Positions 54,182 through 63,825 of a stretch of DNA of 64,000 nt are shown here, piece by piece; the first letter of the stretch is position 1, and every line of letters starts with the position of its first letter. The position numbers and the translations under genes are program-made. The notes under the pieces are model-generated. The model had not been told where the DNA came from and ran no database searches. It saw only the letters and a list, made by a program, of their open reading frames with translations. Source of the DNA: Streptomyces sp. NBC_00775 (GTDB taxonomy: Bacteria; Actinomycetota; Actinomycetes; Streptomycetales; Streptomycetaceae); assembly GCF_036347135.1 (NCBI RefSeq), contig NZ_CP108938.1, positions 5,642,001 to 5,706,000 on the forward strand, given 5' to 3'.

Positions 54182-55126
54182 ATGACTTCTCTCCGCAAGC
54201 TTGGCTCGTCCGACCTCGAGGTCTTCCCGCTCTCTCTCGGCGGCAACGTCTTCGGCTGGACCGCCGACGAGGCGCAGTCCTTCGCCGTGCTCGACGCGTA
54301 CGCGGCCGCCGGCGGCAACTTCGTGGACACCGCCGACTCGTACTCGTCGTGGGCCGAGGGCAACAAGGGCGGCGAGTCCGAGACCATCATCGGCAAGTGG
54401 CTCAAGGCGCGCGGGAACCGCTCCGACGTCGTGGTCGCCACCAAGGTCAGCCAGCACCCCGAGTTCCCGGGGCTGTCCGGCGCCAACATCAAGGCCGCGG
54501 CCGAGGCGTCCCTGCGCCGCCTGGACACCGACCACATCGACCTCTACTACACGCACTTCGACCAGCCGGAGGTGCCGGTCGAGGAGATCATCGGTGCGCT
54601 CGACGAACTCGTGAAGGCCGGCAAGGTGCGCCACATCGCCGCCTCCAACATCTCGCCCGAGCGGCTCCAGGAGTCCGTGGAGTTCTCCGACCGCGAGGGC
54701 CTCGCGCGGTACGTCGCCCTCCAGCCGCACTACAACCTCGTCTCGCGCGACACCTACGAGGGCCCGCTCCAGGAGGTCGCCTCCCGCACCGGCCTCGCCG
54801 CCGTCCCGTACTTCGCGCTCGCCTCCGGCTTCCTCACCGGCAAGTACCGCCCGGGCGCGACGGTCGACTCGCCTCGCTCCGCGGGCGCGGGCCGTCACCT
54901 CGACTCCGAGCGTGGTGTCCGGGTCCTGACAGCCCTCGACGAGGTCGCCCAGGCCCACGAGGTCCCGGTGGCCACGGTCGCCCTGGCGTGGCTGGCCGCT
55001 CAGCCGACGGTCGCGGCGCCGATCGCTTCGGCTCGGACGGTGGAGCAGCTGCCGGCGCTGCTGGGGGTGGCGGACCTGGTCCTGACGGACGGCGACCTCG
55101 GGAAGCTGACGGAGGCCTCGGCGTAA
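54182..55126 (+). CDS. Aldo/keto reductase
   Basis: 314 aa from ATG 54182. NADPH-dependent (beta/alpha)8 barrel: start LRKLGSSDLEVFPLSLGGNV, catalytic Asp/Tyr in NFVDTADSYSSWAEGN (about residues 45-60), catalytic Lys in VVVATKVSQHPEF and His in LYYTHFDQP. Cofactor-binding sequences at the C-terminus are PIASARTVEQLPALL. Closest to the YajO/tas-like AKR groups; substrate unknown. It is convergent with the PrsW gene across a dispersed repeat. Confidence 0.94.
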   Translation: MTSLRKLGSSDLEVFPLSLGGNVFGWTADEAQSFAVLDAYAAAGGNFVDTADSYSSWAEGNKGGESETIIGKWLKARGNRSDVVVATKVSQHPEFPGLSGANIKAAAEASLRRLDTDHIDLYYTHFDQPEVPVEEIIGALDELVKAGKVRHIAASNISPERLQESVEFSDREGLARYVALQPHYNLVSRDTYEGPLQEVASRTGLAAVPYFALASGFLTGKYRPGATVDSPRSAGAGRHLDSERGVRVLTALDEVAQAHEVPVATVALAWLAAQPTVAAPIASARTVEQLPALLGVADLVLTDGDLGKLTEASA

Positions 55127-55138
55127 CCCCCGGCTTTT

Positions 55139-55319
55139 CCATCCCTGGGGGCTGCGCCCCCAGACCCCCGCTTAAAAGATTGCGCAGTTCCCCGCGCCCC
55201 TTTTAGGGGCGCGGGGAACTGCGCGAGTAACCCCCACCGGCCCGCAGACGAAACACAACCCCCGGCGTCGAAGGGGCGCAGCCCCTGGGGGATGGGACGG
55301 GCAGGGGCGGCGGGGGCGA
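55139..55319 (+). repeat. Composite dispersed palindromic element, copy 5
   Basis: Central palindrome at 55182-55201 / 55205-55224 (TTT loop), same orientation as copy 1. The left outer arm is truncated, leaving the inner CTGGGGGCTGCGCCCCCAG hairpin. It fills the space between two convergent genes, consistent with a bidirectional terminator. Confidence 0.86.
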
Positions 55320-55324
55320 GAACC

Positions 55325-56662
55325 CTACGAGCGGTAGGGGTTGTACGCGGGATACGGGGTCGCAGGTCCGTAGGGCTGGGTGTAGGGCTGGCCGTAGGTG
55401 TACGCGTAGCCGTGTACGGGCCACGGCGGGGGCACCGGGACCACCGGAGCCGTCGCCCGGGCCGCGTACGCCAGGGCCGGCCGGGCGATGTCCCGGCGGC
55501 GCCACAGCTCGTCCAGCAACTCGCGCTCCCGTACGACGAAGTCGGCCCCCGCACGCCCCCGGCGCCCCCGATGACGGAGAAACGCCAACGAGGTCGCGTA
55601 CGCCTCGTACTCCGCGACCGAGCGCCCCGCGGCCTTCCCGAAGTGATGTCCCGCCCACTCACGGGCGAGCCGCCGCGCCCGCATCGACCCCAGTACGTAC
55701 GGCTCCGGCGCGGTCAGCCACCCGGCGAGGGCATACGCGGGCAGTTCCGCGCGCACGGTGCGCAGCTCCCGCTGCCGTGACCAGATGGCCAGCCAGGTCA
55801 GCAGCCCGAACGCGGGCACCATGAACGCGGCGTACACCGCGAAGAACCCGTACTCCCCGAAGCTCGACGAGCTGTTCCAGGCGGAGTGCATGCCCATGGC
55901 GAGCAGCAGCCCGCCCAGCGGCAGCAGTACGCGGCGCAGATGCCGGCGTTCGGCGGACATGGCCGCGATGCCGAAGCCGATGCCGGTCAGCACGGTGAAC
56001 AGCGGGTGCGCGAAGGGCGACATCACCACGCGGACGAAGAAGGTCGCGGCGGTCACGGACGCGAGCCCGCGCTCGCCGCTGAGCTGGTCGGTGCCGAAGG
56101 CGGTGCCGAGGTAGAGGATGTTCTCGGTGAACGCGAAGCCGGTGGCGGTGACCCCGGCTATGACGACACCGTCGACGATGCCGGTGAAGTCCCGTCTGCG
56201 GAAGAGGAAGACCAGCAGCACGGCGGCGGCCTTCGCGGACTCCTCGACGATCGGCGCTATGACGGTCGCGCCGAGGGTGTCGGCGCTGGACGGGTCGGCG
56301 GTCGCCGTCGCTATCCATCTGGTCGCGAAGCTGTTGGCGACGATCGCTATCAGCGCGGCCGCGCAGGCGCCCCAGGCGAAGGCGAAGAGCAGGTTCCGCC
56401 AGGGCCCGGGCTCGACCCGGTCCAGCCACCGGAAGGCGGCGACGAGCAGCGGCACGGGGAACACGGCGAGGCCGAGGCCCACCAGAAAGCCCTCGGTGCC
56501 GGTCTGTTCGCGGACGAGGGCCAGGATCACGAGCCCCGATATCGCGAGCAGCGCTATCAGCGCGCCGTAGCGCACCGGCTTCCGCTGCCACCAGCGCGCG
56601 TGCCGCAGCGCACCGCCGGCGGGACCGCTGGGGTGCGTCGAGTACGGGGGACAGGTGGCCAC
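55325..56662 (-). CDS. PrsW-family intramembrane metalloprotease
   Basis: 445 aa, about eight to nine transmembrane helices. PrsW motifs are present: APIVEESAKAAAVLLVFLFR (EExxK), GFAFTENILYLGTAF and MSPFAHPLFTVLTGIGFG, which supply the Glu and His metal ligands. The C-terminal 130 residues are cytoplasmic and end in a Tyr/Pro-rich tail (YAYTYGQPYTQPYGPATPYP). In Bacillus, PrsW performs site-1 cleavage of the anti-sigma factor RsiW; no anti-sigma gene is adjacent here, so its substrate is unknown. Confidence 0.93.
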   Translation of the reverse strand: MATCPPYSTHPSGPAGGALRHARWWQRKPVRYGALIALLAISGLVILALVREQTGTEGFLVGLGLAVFPVPLLVAAFRWLDRVEPGPWRNLLFAFAWGACAAALIAIVANSFATRWIATATADPSSADTLGATVIAPIVEESAKAAAVLLVFLFRRRDFTGIVDGVVIAGVTATGFAFTENILYLGTAFGTDQLSGERGLASVTAATFFVRVVMSPFAHPLFTVLTGIGFGIAAMSAERRHLRRVLLPLGGLLLAMGMHSAWNSSSSFGEYGFFAVYAAFMVPAFGLLTWLAIWSRQRELRTVRAELPAYALAGWLTAPEPYVLGSMRARRLAREWAGHHFGKAAGRSVAEYEAYATSLAFLRHRGRRGRAGADFVVRERELLDELWRRRDIARPALAYAARATAPVVPVPPPWPVHGYAYTYGQPYTQPYGPATPYPAYNPYRS

Positions 56663-56725
56663 GGCATTGACCCTAACGAGACAGGGGCGCAGCCCGCGAC
56701 GGTGCCTGGTGCCGTGCGCGGGGCT

Positions 56726-57571
56726 TCAGACGCCGCTGGACTGCTGGTCCTGGTGGTGTACGAGGTGCTGTACGCGCCGGAACAGGAGGTCGTTCACCAC
56801 ATGACCCTTGTCCAGTCCCTGGCCCTCGAAACGGGTCAGCGGCCGGAACTCGGGACGTGGCGCGTAACCGCCGTCGGGCTGGGTGTTCTCGAAGTCCGGG
56901 TGCGCACTCAGCACTTCGAGCATCTGTTCGGCGTACGGCTCCCAGTCGGTCGCGCAGTGCACGAGGGCGCCCGGTCTGAGGCGGGTCGCGACGAGGCTGA
57001 GGAACTCCGGCTGGATCAGCCGCCGCTTGTGGTGCCGCTTCTTGGGCCAGGGGTCGGGGAAGTACACGCGCAGACCGTTCAGGGACTCCGGCGGGAGCAT
57101 CTTCGTGAGCAGGATGATCGCGTCGCCGTTGCCGACCCGGATGTTGGACAGTCCGTTCCGGTCGGCGAGATTCAGCAGGTTGCCCTGCCCCGGGGTGTGC
57201 ACGTCCACCGCGAGGATTCCGGTCTCCGGGTCCTCGGCCGCCATCTGCGCGGTGGCCTCGCCCATGCCGAAGCCGATCTCCAGCACGACGGGGAGGTCGG
57301 ACCCGAACAGTTCCGCGAGATCGATCGTCCGCTGCCCGTCGATGTCCAGACCCCACTTGGGCCACAGCCGCTGCAACGCATCCGCCTGCCCGGCCGTCAC
57401 CCGGCTCCGCCGCGGCTGGAAACTCCGGATCCGCCGATCGAAGTGCGACCCCGCGGGGTCGGCCTTCGGCCCGTCCGGGAAACGGGGCTCGCCCTTGGCG
57501 CGGGCGTGGTGCGGGGAGCCTTCGGTGGTGGCCGGTGCGGGCTCTTCGGGGGAGTTAAGGGAGTCAGACAC
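56726..57571 (-). CDS. trmB: tRNA (guanine-N7-)-methyltransferase
   Basis: 281 aa from GTG 57571. Methylates G46 in the variable loop of tRNAs using SAM. The disordered N-terminus (SPEEPAPATTEGSPHHARAK) precedes a TrmB Rossmann domain: PVVLEIGFGMGEATAQMA (SAM site), ILAVDVHTPGQGNLL, VYFPDPWPKKRHHKRRLIQP (signature) and a C-terminal TRFEGQGLDKGHVVNDL. Upstream is a dispersed repeat; downstream, 63 bases away, is the PrsW gene on the same strand. Confidence 0.96.
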   Translation of the reverse strand: MSDSLNSPEEPAPATTEGSPHHARAKGEPRFPDGPKADPAGSHFDRRIRSFQPRRSRVTAGQADALQRLWPKWGLDIDGQRTIDLAELFGSDLPVVLEIGFGMGEATAQMAAEDPETGILAVDVHTPGQGNLLNLADRNGLSNIRVGNGDAIILLTKMLPPESLNGLRVYFPDPWPKKRHHKRRLIQPEFLSLVATRLRPGALVHCATDWEPYAEQMLEVLSAHPDFENTQPDGGYAPRPEFRPLTRFEGQGLDKGHVVNDLLFRRVQHLVHHQDQQSSGV

Positions 57572-57633
57572 AGTGGGGTCGATTTTACGGGGCGGGGAGG
57601 GGTGGGACGGGGGGTGCAGGCCCCAAGGGTTTC

Positions 57634-57844
57634 TCGCCCCCGCCGCCCCTACCCGTCCCATCCCCAGGGGCTCCGCCCCTTCGGCCCCGTGGGTTGTGTG
57701 TCGGGTGCGGGTGGGTGGGGGCTGGTGCAAAAGATTGCGCAGTTCCCCGCGCCCCTAAAAGGGGCGCGGGGAACTGCGCAATCTTTTAGGGGGGTCTGGG
57801 GGCGCAGCCCCCAGGGATGGGACGGGTAGGGGCGGCGGGGGCGA
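57634..57844 (-). repeat. Composite dispersed palindromic element, copy 6
   Basis: Orientation of copy 4. Central palindrome 57737-57756 / 57760-57779 (AAA loop) with full outer arms. It lies 10 bases beyond the 3' end of lhgO (minus strand). Copies 4 and 6 are nearly identical. Confidence 0.88.
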
Positions 57845-57854
57845 GAACAACCCC

Positions 57855-59066
57855 TCACGCCGCCGCCAACGTAGCCAGTGCCCTCCGTGCGACCTCTCTC
57901 CCGATCGGCAGCGAAGCCGTAGCCGCAGGGGAGGGAGCGTTCAGTACGTGCACGGTCCGGGGGCCCTCCCGGATCAGGAAGTCGTCCACCAGGGTCCCGT
58001 CGCGCAGGACGGCCTGGGCCCGCACCCCGGCAGGGGCGGGGACAAGGTCGTCCGGAGTCACCGCGGGCAGCAACCGCCGCACCGCATCGGTGAATGCCGG
58101 CTTCGACAGTGAACGCCGCAGCTCCCCGGCCCCGTACCGCCAGTGCCGCCGGGCTATCCGCCAGGAACCGGGCCAGGCCAGGGTCGCGCCCAGCTCCCGG
58201 GGCCGGACGACACCCCACCCGTACCCCTCCCGGGCGAGCGCGGGCACCGCGTTCGGCCCGATGTGGACGTGTCCGTCGATGCCCCGGGTGAGGTGCACTC
58301 CGAGGAAGGGGAAGGCCGGGTCGGGCACGGGATAGACCAGTCCGTGCACCAGCTCGGGCCGCGCCAGCGTGTAGTACTCGCCGCGGAAGGGCACGATCCG
58401 CATGCCGGGGTCGTCCCCGGCGAGCCGGGCGATCTCGTCGCAGTGCAGCCCCGCGCAATTGACCAGCACGCGCGCGCGGACGACCGCCCCGTCGGCCGTA
58501 CGGACGGCGGCGCCGACGCCGGGGCGCTGGTCGACGCGGACGACAGCCGTCCCGTACCGGATCTCGGCCCCGGAGGACTCGGCGAGCTGCCGGGCCACCG
58601 CGACGTAGTCGCAGATCCCCGTGGTGCCGACGTGGATGGCGGCGAGCCCGCGTACCTCCGGCTCGTACTCCGCTATCTGGGCCGGGCCCAGTTCCCGTAC
58701 CGGAATGCCGTTCTCCCGGCCGCGCTGGACCAGGCCGTGCAGCCGGGGCAGCTCCGCCTTGTCCGTGGCGACGATCAGCTTGCCGGTGACGGCGTGCGCG
58801 ATGCCGTACTCCGCGCAGAACTTGACCATCTCGGCGGCGCCCCGCACCGCGTACCGCGCCTTCAGGGAGTCCGGGCGGTAGTAGATCCCGCTGTGGATCA
58901 CCCCGCTGTTGCGCCCCGTCTGGTGCCGGGCGGGCCCCCGCTCCTTCTCCAGCACCGTGACCCGGGTGCCCGGCGCCGCGCGCGTGATGGCATACGCCGT
59001 CGACAGACCGACGATCCCGCCACCGATCACCAGCACGTCACAGTCGTAAGCGATCCCCGGCCGCAC
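57855..59066 (-). CDS. lhgO: L-2-hydroxyglutarate oxidase
   Basis: 403 aa using GTG 59066, eight bases after GGGAGG; nearby GTG codons at 59072 and 59075 are possible. FAD-dependent DAO-type oxidoreductase: dinucleotide fold CDVLVIGGGIVGLSTAYAIT at the N-terminus, GPARHQTGRNSGVIHSGIYY (family signature, about residues 48-67), VNCAGLHCDEIARLAG and PFRGEYYTL. It oxidises L-2-hydroxyglutarate to 2-oxoglutarate, a metabolite-repair reaction. Single gene. Confidence 0.92.
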   Translation of the reverse strand: MRPGIAYDCDVLVIGGGIVGLSTAYAITRAAPGTRVTVLEKERGPARHQTGRNSGVIHSGIYYRPDSLKARYAVRGAAEMVKFCAEYGIAHAVTGKLIVATDKAELPRLHGLVQRGRENGIPVRELGPAQIAEYEPEVRGLAAIHVGTTGICDYVAVARQLAESSGAEIRYGTAVVRVDQRPGVGAAVRTADGAVVRARVLVNCAGLHCDEIARLAGDDPGMRIVPFRGEYYTLARPELVHGLVYPVPDPAFPFLGVHLTRGIDGHVHIGPNAVPALAREGYGWGVVRPRELGATLAWPGSWRIARRHWRYGAGELRRSLSKPAFTDAVRRLLPAVTPDDLVPAPAGVRAQAVLRDGTLVDDFLIREGPRTVHVLNAPSPAATASLPIGREVARRALATLAAA

Positions 59067-59126
59067 CTGCACCACCTCCCGGCTTCGATAGTGCACTGCG
59101 CCACTGACAATGCCCTCAAACCCGGG

Positions 59127-59222
59127 GGAGGCGGGCCGAGCCCCGAAAGGGGCGCGGGGCGCTGACATCATGCGGCTCCGCCGCGTGGGCGCGACCAGCC
59201 ACAGACCACCCGCGGCCCCGAA
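59127..59222 (-). repeat. Decayed copy of the dispersed palindromic element
   Basis: Retains AAAGGGGCGCGGGGCGCTGA and GACCACCCGCGGCCCCGAAC, recognisable from copies 1-6, but the palindrome arm and outer arms are lost. It lies just 3' of the TPR regulator gene. Confidence 0.5.
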
Positions 59223-59270
59223 CCCACAGGAACCCGGCAGACGCGAGGGATCCTGCCCCAAGCGGAGCGC

Positions 59271-60695
59271 CTACGCGGGGGCCATGAGCAGCGGCCGTGC
59301 GCGCTCCCGCAGTTCGGCCACGCGCGGTTCGTCGCCGTACGGCTCCAGCCGGTGCAGGAGATCCTTCACGTACTCGGTGGTGCGCGCGGAGGAGATGCGC
59401 CCCGCGACCTCCACCGCCCGTACGCCCTGCGCGCACGCCGCGTCGAGGTTGCCCGACTCCAGCTCGGCGACCGCCGACACCACGAGTCGCAGCCCGTGGG
59501 AGCGTACGAACTCCTCCGTCGGCTTCGACAGCGCCTGCTCGGTGAAGCGGCGCACCTGGCGTGGCGCCTTCAGGTCGCGGTAGCACTCGGCCGCGTCGGC
59601 GGCGAAACGGTCGTACGAGTAGAAGCCGAGCCAGGACGGGTCGTTGTCGCCGTCCCGGGCCCGCTCCAGCCAGCCCTCGGCGGCCTTCAGGGCGGCGCCG
59701 GCCGCCTGGGCGTCACCGGCGCGCGCGTGCGCGCGTGCCTCGACCAGGCGGTAGAAGCTCATGGTGCGGGCTGTCGCCAGTCCTCGGTTGCGTTCCAGAG
59801 CGGCCTGGGCGAGGTCGACGCCCTCGTCGCCGAAGCCCCGGTACGTCGCCTGGAGGGACATGGACGCGAGTACGTAGCCCCCCAGGGGCACGTCGGCGGC
59901 CGCTCGGGCGAGGCGCAGCGCCTGGATGTAGTAGCGCTGGGCGGCCTCCTGCTGGCCGGTGTCGAACGCCATCCACCCGGCGAGGCGGGTGAGCTCGGCA
60001 CTGGCTCCGAAGAGGGCTCTGCCCACCTCGTCCGAGTAGGAGCCGAGCAGCAGGGGCGCCGCCTCCACCCTCAGGCACTCGGGCACCATGGATGAACGCC
60101 AGTCGCCGCCTCCGTACTTGGAGTCCCAGCGCCTGGCGTCCTCGGCTGCCTCGCGGAGCTTCTGTACATCGCTGTGGCCGACTTTCAGCGGTGCTCCGGA
60201 GCCCTCACCGGGGCTCACCTCGCGCGCCACCGAGCTGTCGGCCGGGGTTATCAGCCACCGTGAAGCGGGAGTTGCGTATGCGCTCACTGCGAATGACCCG
60301 GCGAGCGACTGCCAGATGCCGCCGCCGCCGGCCCGGCGCCCGGCCAGGTCGAGGCGGTACAGGTCTGTCGCCGACCGCACCGCCTGTCCGACGTCACGGG
60401 GGAAGGCGAGGCCCACCTCGGGTGCGGGATCCGCGTCCGCCAGGCCGATCTCGTGGAGCGGCACCGGGCGGCCGAGCTTCTGGCCGATGGCGGCCGCGAT
60501 GAGGTGCGGCGCCGCACCTTGCGGCACCATTCCCTTCGACACCCAGCGCGCCACCGACGTCTTGTCGTAGCGAAGAGTCAACCCGCGTTGAGCGCCAAGG
60601 TCGTTGACGCGTCGTGCGAGTCCTGCGTTGCTGATTCCCGCGAGGGCGAGAACGGCGCCGAGTTTTTCGTTCGGCCCGCGTTGCTCCCTGGACAT
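59271..60695 (-). CDS. TPR regulator, NsdA/Orf1590-like
   Basis: 474 aa from ATG 60695, with GAGGGG nine bases upstream. The N-terminus ([20 protein letters not shown]) contains a helix-turn-helix-like stretch [20 protein letters not shown] and [20 protein letters not shown]. The rest is a tetratricopeptide solenoid ([40 protein letters not shown]). This layout resembles Streptomyces regulators such as NsdA and the sporulation-associated Orf1590, which act in differentiation and antibiotic control. Which paralogue this is cannot be fixed without a search. Confidence 0.75.
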   Translation of the reverse strand: MSREQRGPNEKLGAVLALAGISNAGLARRVNDLGAQRGLTLRYDKTSVARWVSKGMVPQGAAPHLIAAAIGQKLGRPVPLHEIGLADADPAPEVGLAFPRDVGQAVRSATDLYRLDLAGRRAGGGGIWQSLAGSFAVSAYATPASRWLITPADSSVAREVSPGEGSGAPLKVGHSDVQKLREAAEDARRWDSKYGGGDWRSSMVPECLRVEAAPLLLGSYSDEVGRALFGASAELTRLAGWMAFDTGQQEAAQRYYIQALRLARAAADVPLGGYVLASMSLQATYRGFGDEGVDLAQAALERNRGLATARTMSFYRLVEARAHARAGDAQAAGAALKAAEGWLERARDGDNDPSWLGFYSYDRFAADAAECYRDLKAPRQVRRFTEQALSKPTEEFVRSHGLRLVVSAVAELESGNLDAACAQGVRAVEVAGRISSARTTEYVKDLLHRLEPYGDEPRVAELRERARPLLMAPA

Positions 60696-61465
60696 GCGCC
60701 ACCCCTCGACACAGACGGCTGCCGCGCTGGCATAACCACGCGGCATTCGTAAACCCAGCGTAGTTCGCCCAATCCCAAGCGTTAAGAGGCCTGGTTCCGG
60801 ATGGCGGGATTGTGGTCCGTACGACAGTACGGACGGTTGCGGCGTGCTCCCGCTGTGTGGCCGTGCGCCCGTCCGTGCGCTCTTCTCCGGCCATCGGGGG
60901 AGCGCTTCCATGGAACGTGCGTGGGTCGGCCCGCTGTACTGGATCCAGTGGGCTGGGGGACACCGCCGCTTACATCCCCGCGGGCGGCGGACCGGTCCGG
61001 GAGGCGAACTCCGCCTCCCGGACTGTGCGTTGCCGGAGCGGTGCGCAAGGCCTGTACGGAGCGTGTGCGCTCCTGTCCGCCCGTAGCCGATTTGGCCGAA
61101 AATCGACGGTGGCCCTCGGAGGCAATTAGGGCTCCTACCACGTCAGTTGAGGGCGCGTAGGGTGTTTTGGGGGAGCGTATCGGGGGCGCATTCGCGTCGG
61201 CCCGGCGGGGGTTGGACGTCGCCCGGACGTTGCCCGGACGTCGCCCCGGGGGCTTGCCCGGAGGCGGCCTCTCGTCGGCGGCGCGGCGGCTCGACTTCGC
61301 CCGACATCGGTTGTGCGTCGGCTTCTTGGCGGCGCGGGCGCTCGCGCGGGGGCGCACTTCAGGGAGCGCAAGCCGCCGCAGGAGCCCTCCCACACGCGTC
61401 CTTCGTGGCAGCATGGTGCCGAGTTCGTACGGTGCACTGGTTGTCCACAGCCTGTGGAGGCGGCG
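60696..61465. other. 770-base gap between the TPR regulator and the cyclase-like gene
   Basis: No convincing gene on either strand; open frames here have no codon bias or ribosome-binding site. A perfect 12-bp hairpin lies at 60995-61006/61012-61023 (GTCCGGGAGGCG, 5-base loop). Short direct repeats of CCCGGACGT occur near 61218-61245. The promoters of both flanking divergent genes should be here. Confidence 0.55.
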
Positions 61466-63559
61466 ATGCGATGGTTGGTGGGGTGGAGCAGCACCGTCGC
61501 CAGAGCGCCTGAGATCGGCTCGGCGGGCGCCACCGGAAGCGACGGCGAGACCGTGCACCCGGTGGGTTCCCAACTCCTGTGGGGCGACCCCGATCCGCTC
61601 TGGGCCGTCGGCGACTGGCGTCCCGACGAGGTGCGCGTCGTGAAGGCCGACGCGCAGAACCGTATCGCCGTACTCGGCACCTGCGGAGCCTCCGACGAGG
61701 AGCTGCGCGTCGGGCTGTTCGCCGCGCGCGGAGGGGCGATTCGGCATCTGACCAACTGGGCCGGCAGCTATACGGCGGTCGTCCAGGTGGGCCGGCGGGT
61801 GACCGTCTGCGGCGATCTCGCGGGCGCGCGGCCCGTGTTCTACACCCCCTGGGCGGGCGGCACGGCCTACGCGACCGCCGCGCTCCCCCTCGCCGACCTC
61901 ATCGAGGCGAACCTGGACTTCGGGCACCTGGCGGCCCTGCTCGCCGCCCCCGACGTACCGGCCGCGGTGCACGACTCGACCCCGTACGACGGCGTGCGGC
62001 GCATCCCGCCGGGGCACACGCTCATCCTGCGCGCCGGGGCGCGCGAGATCGCCGGGTACGAGCCGGTCGCCTCCCTCGCGGTCGCGGCACCCTCGGCCGA
62101 CCCCACGAGCGCCGTGGACGCTGTGCGCGACGCCCTCGTAGAGGCCGTACGCGCGCGTCTCGCCGCGCCGCGTCATGTGCCGGGCACCGATGTGGACCCC
62201 GGGCCCGTGCCCGGGATGGGGCCCGCCGAGCGGCGCGCCGCGCGCGGGATGCCGGTGCCGGGGATCGGCGCCGACCTCTCCGGAGGGCCCGCTTCGGGGA
62301 CGCTGGCGCTGCTCGCCGCTGGGCTTCCGGGGGCGCCGGGGACTGTTCTGGGGCACGGCACGGGCGCCGGCGAACGACTTCTCGCGGTCACTTTCAACGA
62401 CCTTGCCGTCAGCGGGCGGGAGGCCGAGCTGGAGCGGGCCGGGACGCTCGCCGCGAATCCCCGGCTGCACCATGTGGTCGTCACCGGGGGCGAAGAGGTG
62501 CTCCCCTACGCCGACTTGGAGGGCCCGCTGACGGACGAACCGGGCCCGTCACTGGTGACGGCGGCCCGGCACCGCGCGCGGCTGTCGGCCGGGAGCGCGG
62601 ACCACTTCACCGGGTACGGGGCGCGGCAGGTCCTGGACGCCCATCCGGCGCGGCTCGCGGACCTGTTGATGGACCGCAAACGGCGTCACCTGGTGCGGCC
62701 CGTCGCGGCGCTGGCGAAGGCGGACGGTTCGGTGATGGTCCCCGCGCGCGTGTACGGCGCCGCGCGCAAGCTGGCCCGTACGCCGTACCGCACCGGCGTC
62801 GACGTGCTCGCCGACCGGCTGCTGCACCGGCGGTTCGAGGAGCCGGGGGGTGCCGTGGGGGCGTCGCTCGCCGCGCTCACCTGGGCCAGGCCCGGGCCCG
62901 CGGCGCGTTGGCTGACCGGTGAGGCGCTTGCTGAAGTATCGGTTCGCCTGCAGGGGGCGACGGGGCGGCCGGGGGTCGGGCCCGGGCAGCGGCCGGGCGA
63001 CTTCCGCGCGCGTGCGGCGCTCGCGCGTCACGCGGCGGATCTACGCGTCCTGGAGCAGGCCGCCGAGATCCGCTTCCAGCGGCTGCACACGCCGTTCCTC
63101 GACAACCAGGTGGTACGCGCGTGCCGTGACCTTCCCGAGGCGCTGCGGGTGCAGCCGGGCGCTCGCGCGGCGATCCTCCGTACGGTGCTGGAGGGGGCCG
63201 GGGTGGCGGATCTGCCCCCCGGGTGGGGCGCACCGTCCCACGCGTCCTCGGCGGCCGCCGCACGCACCGGGTTGCGGGTGGCCGCGGATTCCCTGATCAC
63301 CCTCTTCGACACACCCCTGCTCGCCCAGGCGGGCCTCGTCGAGGCCCGCGTCGTCCGCAAGGCGCTCCGCGCGGCCGCGGAGGGCGAGCCCCTGCCCCTC
63401 GACGGTCTCGCCGATCTGGTCTCCCTGGAACTCTGGCTACGCCGGTTGCTGGCCCGACGGGGAACCTGCTGGACGGGAACACCCGCCCGACAGCGCGCCG
63501 TGCCGGCCGGGATTGTGCCGCAGGGGCGGGCGTTGGGGGCGGGGGCGGTTCGAGGGTAG
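61466..63559 (+). CDS. Asparagine-synthase-related / lasso-cyclase-like protein
   Basis: 697 aa from ATG 61466, with GGAGG upstream. The N-terminal part resembles the glutaminase-like domain of asparagine synthetases but lacks Cys2 (starts MRWLVGWSS), as in lasso-peptide cyclases (McjC, albusnodin/ikarugamycin cyclase group). The C-terminal ATP-pyrophosphatase-like domain has GADLSGGPASGTLALLAA where active enzymes have SGGxDS, and HFTGYGARQVL where they have a GDGGDE-type loop. Hallmark Asp residues are thus missing. No lasso precursor, B1/B2 protease or exporter is adjacent. Function unknown; possibly a non-catalytic or repurposed family member. Confidence 0.8.
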   Translation: MRWLVGWSSTVARAPEIGSAGATGSDGETVHPVGSQLLWGDPDPLWAVGDWRPDEVRVVKADAQNRIAVLGTCGASDEELRVGLFAARGGAIRHLTNWAGSYTAVVQVGRRVTVCGDLAGARPVFYTPWAGGTAYATAALPLADLIEANLDFGHLAALLAAPDVPAAVHDSTPYDGVRRIPPGHTLILRAGAREIAGYEPVASLAVAAPSADPTSAVDAVRDALVEAVRARLAAPRHVPGTDVDPGPVPGMGPAERRAARGMPVPGIGADLSGGPASGTLALLAAGLPGAPGTVLGHGTGAGERLLAVTFNDLAVSGREAELERAGTLAANPRLHHVVVTGGEEVLPYADLEGPLTDEPGPSLVTAARHRARLSAGSADHFTGYGARQVLDAHPARLADLLMDRKRRHLVRPVAALAKADGSVMVPARVYGAARKLARTPYRTGVDVLADRLLHRRFEEPGGAVGASLAALTWARPGPAARWLTGEALAEVSVRLQGATGRPGVGPGQRPGDFRARAALARHAADLRVLEQAAEIRFQRLHTPFLDNQVVRACRDLPEALRVQPGARAAILRTVLEGAGVADLPPGWGAPSHASSAAAARTGLRVAADSLITLFDTPLLAQAGLVEARVVRKALRAAAEGEPLPLDGLADLVSLELWLRRLLARRGTCWTGTPARQRAVPAGIVPQGRALGAGAVRG

Positions 63560-63604
63560 GTGGGTTTGGTTCGGTTCGGTTGGGTTCGGTGGCGTGGGTG
63601 GGTC

Positions 63605-63717
63605 GGGGCCGTGCCGGTACGTCCAGCCCGTCGCCGGTGGGCATTGCTGCTTGCTGCCACAGCATGAACTTGGCCATAACCACGTATGCGACGGGCTGGA
63701 CGTACCGGCACGGCCCC
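63605..63717. repeat. Perfect 30-bp inverted repeat with 53-base loop
   Basis: Left arm 63605-63634 (starts GGGGCCGTGCCGGTACGTCC) and right arm 63688-63717 are exactly complementary, around a 53-base spacer that is less GC-rich (GAACTTGGCCATAACCACG). It is not related to the dispersed palindromic elements. It lies 45 bases after the cyclase-like gene and could terminate it or be a structured RNA or mobile-element remnant. Confidence 0.9.
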
Positions 63718-63825
63718 TTCCGTACGTCGCCGACCGCGCGCCGTACCTGCCGGGTGAGGGTGGGTGGGGCCGTCGTGCGTCGCCGGGTGCGGGTGGGTGG
63801 GGCTCCAAGAAGGACCTGGGGGCGG

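Noticed and set aside
60812..61129. A 105-codon open frame between the TPR regulator and the cyclase-like gene
   Set aside because: No codon bias or start signal; runs through a perfect hairpin.
61466..63559. A complete lasso-peptide biosynthetic cluster
   Set aside because: No precursor peptide, leader-binding (B1) protein, protease (B2) or dedicated transporter was found in the 700 bases upstream or the 440 bases downstream, and catalytic motifs are degenerate.
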